Shown here in pieces: positions 57,001 to 64,000 of a stretch of 64,000 nucleotides of DNA. The notes under the pieces were generated by a model, which was not told the origin of the DNA, made no database searches, and was given only the letters and a program-made list of their open reading frames with translations. Location of the stretch: assembly GCA_003586115.2 (NCBI GenBank), contig QVOM02000090.1:9550081-9614080 (forward strand), in the 5' to 3' direction. The translations under genes and the position numbers were made by a program. Position 1 is the stretch's first letter; every line of letters starts with the position of its first letter. The stretch comes from Salvator merianae (Eukaryota; Chordata; Lepidosauria; Squamata; Teiidae).

Positions 57001-57435
57001 TCCCTCCCTCCCTCCCTCCCTCCCTCNNNNNNNNNNNNNNNNNNNNNNNNNNNNNNNNNNNNNNNNNNNNNNNNNNNNNNNNNNNNNNNNNNNNNNNNNN
57101 NNNNNNNNNNNNNNNNNNNNNNNNNNNNNNNNNNNNNNNNNNNNNNNNNNNNNNNNNNNNNNNNNNNNNNNNNNNNNNNNNNNNNNNNNNNNNNNNNNNN
57201 NNNNNNNNNNNNNNNNNNNNNNNNNNNNNNNNNNNNNNNNNNNNNNNNNNNNNNNNNNNNNNNNNNNNNNNNNNNNNNNNNNNNNNNNNNNNNNNNNNNN
57301 NNNNNNNNNNNNNNNNNNNNNNNNNNNNNNNNNNNNNNNNNNNNNNNNNNNNNNNNNNNNNNNNNNNNNNNNNNNNNNNNNNNNNNNNNNNNNNNNNNNN
57401 NNNNNNNNNNNNNNNNNNNNNNNNNNNNNNNNNNN
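57001..57435. repeat. (TCCC)n microsatellite and assembly gap (N 57027-57435)
   Basis: TCCC units run into 409 Ns. The far side of the gap is a different repeat, (GATA)n, so the missing DNA contains a switch between two simple repeats. True length unknown. Confidence 0.95.
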
Positions 57436-57468
<33 letters not shown>

Positions 57469-57496
57469 GAATAGATAGATAGATGATAGATAGAGA

Positions 57497-57541
<45 letters not shown>

Positions 57542-57553
57542 GATAGATAGAGA

Positions 57554-57602
<49 letters not shown>

Positions 57603-57633
57603 GATAGATAGAGAATAGATAGATAGATAGAGA

Positions 57634-57666
<33 letters not shown>

Positions 57667-57678
57667 GATAGATAGAGA

Positions 57679-57715
<37 letters not shown>

Positions 57716-57747
57716 GATAGATAGAGAATAGATAGATAGATAGATGA
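57436..57747. repeat. (GATA)n array with higher-order structure
   Basis: Pure GATA runs alternate with a variant segment 'aatagatagatgatagatag' followed by 'agaatagata'. The variant recurs four to five times, giving an irregular higher-order period of about 50-60 bases. Minus frames read it as YLSIYLSI; the 325-residue frame spanning the gap is an artefact. GATA/GACA repeats of this kind are the Bkm-type satellite known from snakes. Confidence 0.95.
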
Positions 57748-59962
57748 CAGTTATCCTGCTCTGATGTGGCAAGTGCAAAAACACCCTTAGATTTCTGTAC
57801 ATGAACTGATTTCCAGCAGTTTCTTTACAAAATTGGTTAATGAATGACTCCTCGGAGCAGATGATGCAAAAATGAGACATGCACCAGCACTGTAGAAAGG
57901 CATTTTGGGGTCTCCCTATTAATGAGTGCTGCACTGGAAAAGAGCTGGAAAAGTAAATCTTTCACTGACGGGTCTTGGCAAGGTACCAGGAAGCAAAGAG
58001 GGTGAAGTCAGACCTAAATAGTGCAGCAATTTGCTCAAACTGAGGCACGAATGGCAACGCGCTTTACTAAAACAAAATTGCTGCCAGAATAAACATGGAC
58101 TATTGAAGACCATGGCCAAGAAGGGCCCATCTGAATCTTTGCAGCATGGACTGTGAAGCCTGGATTTCTCCTATTGTCTCCAAAACAAACGAGTAGCTTT
58201 GGTGATCTGAGTTTGCATAGCATATCTAAGTAGTTAAGGTTGCCGACATTTGTGAGGATTGCTATCCCGTGTGTAATGTGGTCTTATACAGGGTAGATTC
58301 ACTTTTATTTGAAGATTGATCCATTAATTTTTAAAACATTATAGGCAAAACTGAAGCAGAGATCCAGAGGAAATATCAAAAGGCTTAGGCCTAAAAAGAC
58401 AAATACCGTGTTGTCCTTTTAGGACCGCTTCTGACGAATTTTCAGGGGAGCAGGAAAATTAACGTCAGATAACCTAAGTACCTCAAACATGTTGTCAGTA
58501 AAACAACTGGACCACAATTCCCAAGGTTCACCGCAAAAATGGCCTTTCCCATTAGCGGAGAAGCAATATGATTATACACCACCTCTGTTCAATTTATAAG
58601 CCCGGAAAGAACTTTTGCAAACTTTTGCAAAATTGAATTTTACCCAGTTGCTCTAGAAGAAAGCAAGGCATGAGTGATTCAATCACAAACTAATAGGGGT
58701 GAACAAGAGATGGGGAAGAAAGTCAGGGATGCTCTGACATGTAGTAAATGCCAGCCTGCTGCGACAGTACGGAGGCCCGGAGGCCCCGCGAACAGCAATC
58801 GCTCGCTTCCCGTGGGTTACAAACACCCACCCTTAAAGCCACGGGCCACCGCTCTCTATGAGAAAACACCAACTTTTAAAACATGGTCTGATTCACACTC
58901 CCTGTTTTTATGATGATTGCATACTTACCCTTTAGATTTTGTGACTCTCTGGATTTCACAATAGAATCATAACCTGAAAACATATCAAAACATATCCGCA
59001 TGGGTTTGTCTATGCAAAAATGTCTATGCTGGTATAAATTCATATTTAAGTACTGTACTATATATATTTATTCTAGAAGACGTTGCTTAATAATATTTAA
59101 ATAGCACATTTTAAACAGATTCCGTGTAGAGAAAAAAAATCGCAAATCGAAACCAACGCAGGGCAGAAAGAATTTGCACAAACAAAACCAGAATGAGACT
59201 AATCCACCCAGTTTAGGGTAAGATTTATTACTCGAAAGATTTATCATCATGAGGGCTAGCAGCTTAGAACCACTGTTCACTGAACAGTCTTGGCACACTT
59301 GCATCTTTAACAAAACCAGGAAAATTCCTATCACAACAGCACATTGTGCTTCAAATCAAAGCAGGAAATAACATACACAGCACAGATGGAATTTGGGAAA
59401 GAAGTGTTTTAGTCATTAGCTGTGCAACAAAAACAAATAAATAGAATGCAGTGACATTTATAGGGAAGACCGCCAGCAAAGTTACTGGTCTGATGCCTTC
59501 AAGGCTGTCCCAGGACCAGGGGTATTTAAAGCTAAATTAAAATCCTCATTAGCTGGTCTTGAGGGCCTTCGTGTTGATGAGGTCTCTGGTGGATGGGGGT
59601 TTTATGGGCATTGACGTAAAGTTGTGCTGTGTTCCCACCAAGTAAGCTTTCAGCTGAACTGATGTAACCCAGGTGCGTTAAGGATTCTGCTAACCCTCAA
59701 GGTAGGGAATCTCTGTTGGACCACAAAGTGGACAAGGAAACAGCCAAACCAAATGGTGTTTTGGCGCGGAAAAGGAGGCCCAAATCTTGCTGCATGTTGC
59801 AGATATATTGACTGGGGTAGAGATCCTCTGGGGCAATGCAACTTCAGGCAGGAAACTGCATAGCTTGATGCAGAACTGAGAGAAGGTATCCTGAACCTCT
59901 GAGAGAGTTTGAAAATGATGCCTGTAAAGAAAAATGGGAAGGAAGGAAGAAGAAAAATTCCT
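57748..59962. other. Unique non-coding DNA, no gene recognised
   Basis: About 2.2 kb. CpG-bearing words occur at 58760-58850 ('gaggccccgcgaacagcaat', 'gctcgcttcccgtgggttac') in otherwise AT-rich DNA. A 'acttttgcaa' repeat occurs at about 58611-58630. Frames have no domain. Confidence 0.5.
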
Positions 59963-60676
59963 AGAGTCTTTCCACACTTACCTGTAGAATGGGATAGTCA
60001 CATGGCTCACCTCTGGGTATCTCTTTTTGACACTCTGGTGCAGACTAGAAAGGTCACATCCCCCAGTAGCCATTGCATCTGCACTAGATGCTCCATAGCC
60101 TGGTCCAGGTGGCCAAAATGGCAGCCTAGATAAGGCTACTGGTAGATACTGGCTGTCCAGGGGCTCCTAGACCATCCCAGGGAAGTGTGCAGAAGAGTGC
60201 ATTCCTCTATGGACCAGTTTAGCAGGGGGAGGTGCATTTTGGAGGTGCACCAAATTATGCCACCAAAATGAGTCCCCCTGGGCTCCAAAACCAGTGGCTG
60301 TCGGAGCTCTTGCATCAGGCTTTGAAGCTCACCGCTTTGAGACCTTTTAAAATAAAAAAGGGAGTATAAAAAATGGTATATAAAAGAATAGTTTATTGAT
60401 TGAAAGGATCAAGTATAGAATACTTAAGCTTGTGGGGATGAATTCCAAAGCTGTTGCCATTTTATGTGAATGACGTCTTTTTTTCTGTTCTTTCCTTATT
60501 TTTCTTTTTTGTCCATTCCTGGTCCTATTCATCAGTTTTATTATACGATTCTGAATGTGGGCTGGTCTGAACCAGTGCCACCATGCAAATGGTGCAATTC
60601 CAGACTAAACCTTTCCATAGTCCGAACCAGCATGCCAGGTCAGGAACACTGAGAGGTAAGTGCCAAAAGGGCCTGA
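59963..60676. mobile_element. Harbinger-like non-autonomous element (about 710 bp, degenerate)
   Basis: The left end 'agtctttccacacttacct' and the right end 'gaggtaagtgccaaaagggcc' are imperfectly inverted. The interior contains 'ggtccaggtggccaaaatgg', 'gaggtgcattttggaggtgc' and 'gggctggtctgaaccag'. The interior 60340-60530 is AT-rich and may be a separate insertion. No transposase frame. Related to 2585-2945, 45388 and 49535. Confidence 0.5.
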
Positions 60677-61659
60677 ATCTGATAATAGTTTCTTTATCAT
60701 TAGGGGTTTGGATAGGACATACAAACTTCTCTGCAATTCACCAGTTTTGACAGAGGACACAGGAATGCCTCTGAAGAACCACATTTGGCATCAGTCTGTC
60801 GATAACATCTTCTGGTGCTGAAGGTGAGACATTGGTGCTTTCTGCTGTTGAAAACAAAAAGTGCAGTCTGTAGATCCTTGGCTGGTCCACAAAGGGAGTT
60901 TCCATCCTTATCTTTATTAACTGTGAACTTATCTCTTTTCTTAGATACAGAGCTTGAAAGGGAGGATAAAGCAAGCAGAAAGGAGGAGATCCCAGATGAA
61001 CACGGATGCACGCAATAGACTGGGCCACTGTGTCACTGCCCTTCTGACACCCTCTCCAACAATCCCCCCCCCTTTGAAAACATACATTAAGCACCTAATC
61101 ACCGTGACCAAAGGTACACAGGAGTTGGATGCAGGCTAGCAATCATTTGATAAGTCAACAGTGTTTCAAAACACCATAAATTAATTTCTAGGTGTAATTT
61201 AGCTGAGAGCAAGGAAGATAATAAATTGCATTGCTGACGTGGTGGGTGATTAAAGAATCCACTTCTGGAACCTGCCAACACACTGCCTTGGTGGTGTCAT
61301 GTGGTGAGAAAACAAAAGGAAACTCACAAGGCTGTTCAGCCATAAAAAAGGCAGGTGGAGATTACTTGGCTTGTTGCCAGTGTGAATGGAGGAAAGGTTC
61401 CAGGCTTCCCCTGTGTGGGAGAGATAAGTGGAGAAGGTTTTCCTTGGACTTAGAATTTTGGATTTGCAGAGAAAATGTACAAAAAGGTCCAGCAAAACAT
61501 CCTCCTTCAAGGCACTGGAAATAAGTCTTATGATTGTATATTCAGTCCGTCTTGCCAATTCTGTCTTGGAAGGAATCTTCCCAGTTAGAATTATGAATAG
61601 ACCCCACTGGGCTTAACTCTGGCTGCTGAACCCTGACTGCCATGGTCCCAGTCTATATT
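60677..61659. other. Unique non-coding DNA
   Basis: C-run at about 61064-61072. Opposed frames at 60700-61139 and 61231-61558 have no domain. Confidence 0.5.
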
Positions 61660-61850
61660 TGCCCTTTCGTTACAGATGCAAACCCAAATTCATGAGCCTG
61701 AAGGAAGTTTGGACGATATGTTCCCCTGCTGGCGATTCGTGAGAGATCTCACGGGGATAAAAATGGTATCCCCGGCCCCAGCTGCTGATCATTCATGGAT
61801 GATGTTGCGGAATAATTAGGTGAAGGGACCTGGAGAGAATGAGTGGAAAG
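61660..61850. promoter_or_regulatory. Candidate conserved non-coding element
   Basis: Non-repetitive, with 'gctggcgattcgtgagagat', 'ctgatcattcatggatgatg' and 'gcggaataattaggtgaagg'. Several CpGs retained and two TAAT/ATTA cores. It precedes a triplet repeat. Confidence 0.38.
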
Positions 61851-61875
61851 ATCTGCCACATTCAAATCCCATGGG

Positions 61876-61924
61876 GGCAGTGGCAGCAGCAGTGGTGGTG
61901 GCAGTGGCAGTGGTGGCAGCAGCA
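61876..61924. repeat. Imperfect (GCA/GTG)n triplet repeat
   Basis: Mixed ggcagt, gcagca and gtggtg units over 49 bases. Confidence 0.85.
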
Positions 61925-62045
61925 TATAATACCACTGACAAAAATGTGCTATTGCAAGTAGGCACAAATGCATAATATTGGTTTATTCAGGAATTTCAGC
62001 ACCAAGATGAGGAAGAACAAAAAGGTTTTAGCAAAGAATGTATCT
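61925..62045. other. Unique DNA
   Basis: Nothing recognised. Confidence 0.5.
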
Positions 62046-62260
62046 ATCTGCCCTCGTTTCTATAATGAAGTTTCATTATAGCTCTAAATGAGTTTTGCCA
62101 GTTGAGTAGATTACTTCCGTCCTTGAGTAACTAATGGTCAGTTGTTCCTCTGCACCAAAATCATTCCATTTCTTAATCAATTTCCTCACCCCAGCTCTAG
62201 CGAAGGAAAGCAGAATCACATCATCTGCATAAAGTACTAGCACTTCACGGTGGCTCATAT
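62046..62260 (-). pseudogene. LINE reverse transcriptase fragment with YADD motif
   Basis: A 60-residue minus frame reads LVLYADDVILLSFARAGVRK at residues 7-26, then LIKKWNDFGAEEQLTISYSRTEVIYS. YADD (residues 10-13) is the catalytic motif of non-LTR reverse transcriptases, and 'EEQLTISYSRTEV' fits the usual helix after it ('...QLTINYSKTKV' type). Only this short piece is open; it is closed by a stop on its C-terminal side and has no upstream RT domain in frame. It is a decayed retrotransposon fragment. The clade is uncertain but differs from the 22290-22725 remnant. Confidence 0.8.
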
Positions 62261-62932
62261 GTTATTCTGGAAAAAAATATAGTAAATGAAACACACAGCT
62301 ATAGACCTATTTGCTACAACTGCTAATTGTTACACATATTTTATATGTAAATTGCTATTGAAATGGGACAGAATGATGGTATTAGCGAATGCATGAAAAA
62401 GTGATAACAGGACAGAAACAGAACGGTCCACCCCGTCTCAAGCAATGAGTTACAAACCAACCTTCAGCTCCGTTCAGCTTCACAACAGTTAATTGCTGTC
62501 AGATAGCAGATACTACCGGTCCTACTACTAACTTGAGAATGCAACCAAGGTGTATGTGAGATATGATGCCATGCATACCAACCCCCTGGCGCAATGTAAA
62601 GGTCTCTCATGCTCCATAGGTGTAATTGAGAGCAGACGTGAGACCCACAGTGGCCACTTAGAGGAGACCCTCCCTTGAAAATTGAAAGCAATCCCCTTCA
62701 AACAAAGCAGCTGCTGTTGTAGAATACAGCTTAGTTGACAGCCACACCAAGCAGGTTGTTTATGTGTGACCTGTTTCATGAAGAACTTTTGAACTCTCCA
62801 TGTTTCATAAAGAGCTGATTCTAGGGTTACTCAGCGTTCATGGAGTAGAGGAGCGTGACTGAAGTCAGATCATGTCCCGGCAAAGGCATGAATCAACTCA
62901 AAATTGTACGGAACAGAAGGGTGGTGGCTTAG

Positions 62933-62934
<2 letters not shown>
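62261..62934. other. Unique non-coding DNA
   Basis: Opposed and nested minus frames at 62464-62779 show no domain. Nothing else recognised. Confidence 0.5.

Positions 62935-62982
<48 letters not shown>
62935..62982. repeat. (AT)n microsatellite
   Basis: 24 AT units, followed by a purine-rich 'gaatgagaaaaagacag' stretch. Translates as IYIYIY on the minus strand. Confidence 0.97.
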
Positions 62983-62985
<3 letters not shown>

Positions 62986-64000
62986 TGAGAAAAAGACAGA
63001 AAGAAAGAGAGAGAGAGACGACCAAGAACAGAGGAATGCAACCACATTTCTGAGCTTTCTCTCAGGCCATGATTCTTCAAGGTGAAAGCAGAGTGGCAGT
63101 AGCAGTTCTAATCAGGACAGCATCCACATTACAAAAGACACCGAGGATATATTTGGTAGATGTAATGTTGACTTGATCAATGTCGGGACGGTAGCTTTTC
63201 AAATGAAAACAGACCGAGTTCATTTTGAGGACAAAAGGTTACCCTGGTGACAACCATAAAATACTACCGAAAGATCAATGCTCCGTTGGTATTTCTGTTC
63301 TTTTTTTGGGGAGGGTGAAACCTGTCATGACGGTGAGCTGAAAAGTTGGAATCTGTATGCCCTTCCTCATCCCCCAATGGAAGGCAAAGATGGGATGACT
63401 CTGCCCCCTCTACCTTTCACTGTCTACAGCATCCCACACTTCAGCTTGCTGTTGGTTGCAGTGCTTTCATATTCCAGGTGGGCTTCCCATTACCACCGAA
63501 GTGACCAGAGTTTGCATTGTCCATCCTTCGTGAGAACTCTAAGGGTCAATCACCATCAGCTGCGCTGATGACAGGAACACTATGGTTGCCATAAACCACT
63601 GGGCATTGCAAAAACACATTATGCAAATCATTACTGGCTGTAGAGAACTGGGGTCTTAGGGAACGGTGGAGGCCCTGTTTATCATATTAAGACAGTTTCT
63701 GCATGATGGTGGAGAGATTGCAGTAAGCAGAAAATGCTGCTTCAGCAATCTGATTGCCAGACAGTCAGGTCTTCCAGTAGTGGCAGGCTATTTGCACACC
63801 TGCCTCCACTCCAGTAGTAAAAGCATCAAAACAGGGAACTTTCGTTCTCCAGTGCGATATTTCCTTCTGTGAGTGTTTTGCCGAGCGCTGGAAATGGCTG
63901 CGGAAGTTCTTGTTTGATGGCATTTGTTGTTGTTTGTCTGTTTTTTTATTTTGGTTTTTTTTAACATTTCTCTTTCCTCTGTCCTTAATACTCCCCTTGT
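62983..64000. other. Unique non-coding DNA to window end
   Basis: No gene recognised. T-rich at 63935-63965. Frames at 63278-63872 have no domain. Confidence 0.5.

Noticed and set aside
56957..57934. 325-residue minus-strand open frame
   Set aside because: It spans 409 Ns and translates the GATA repeat (YLSIYLSI) and the TCCC repeat. No real protein.

Overview
The window looks like vertebrate nuclear DNA, most likely from a squamate reptile (lizard or snake). The strongest taxonomic clue is a SINE at 33359-33533 (minus strand): a tRNA-like head with A- and B-box-like motifs, and a tail ending in a Bov-B-type 'ggtacctaacaacaac' sequence. That is the architecture of Sauria SINEs, which are known from squamates. 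Supporting clues are three CR1-type LINE 3' ends with the squamate-style tail 'ctggactagatggg...ttcttatgttct', a LINE reverse transcriptase remnant (22290-22725) of a type common in squamates, many small palindromic DNA transposons, and abundant GA, CA, GGAA and GATA microsatellites. Two runs of N (1292-1589 and 57027-57435) are assembly gaps inside low-complexity DNA.

I find no convincing protein-coding exon, rRNA or tRNA gene. The open reading frames are short, overlap on both strands, or translate simple repeats. The only recognisable protein signatures are two decayed LINE reverse transcriptases, with YAED at about 22350 and YADD at about 62220, both on the minus strand. The window is best read as intergenic or intronic sequence.

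Layout: 0-9 kb has a Harbinger-like element with TTA target duplication (2585-2945), a Penelope-type remnant with a hammerhead-like motif (about 3086-3125), a CR1 3' end, hAT-like MITEs and a conserved-looking block (8240-8600). 9-20 kb has more MITEs, a microsatellite mosaic at 12.2-12.5 kb, GC-rich DNA at 12.55-13.8 kb, a CR1 relic with a tandem duplication at 17 kb, and a conserved-looking block grading into a CpG-rich segment at 19.2-19.9 kb. 20-37 kb is mainly unique AT-rich DNA with possible conserved blocks, LINE relics, a 45-bp inverted-repeat element beside the Sauria SINE, and a strong regulatory-looking block at 37.06-37.30 kb. 37-42 kb has the longest CR1 copy, a striking 215-bp hairpin (39567-39781) and a tandem MITE array ending in an inverted intact copy (40295-41202). 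42-64 kb has further MITEs, a higher-order array of a 17-bp repeat (50830-51165), LINE relics, a GATA array with higher-order structure (57436-57747) and an (AT)n tract.

There are no genes here that can be shown to work together. The plausible functional content is regulatory: several non-repetitive blocks with TAAT cores and balanced composition look like conserved non-coding elements of a developmental-gene neighbourhood. This is inference from appearance; an alignment would decide it. The most interesting structural items are the long hairpin, the MITE array and the 17-bp higher-order repeat.
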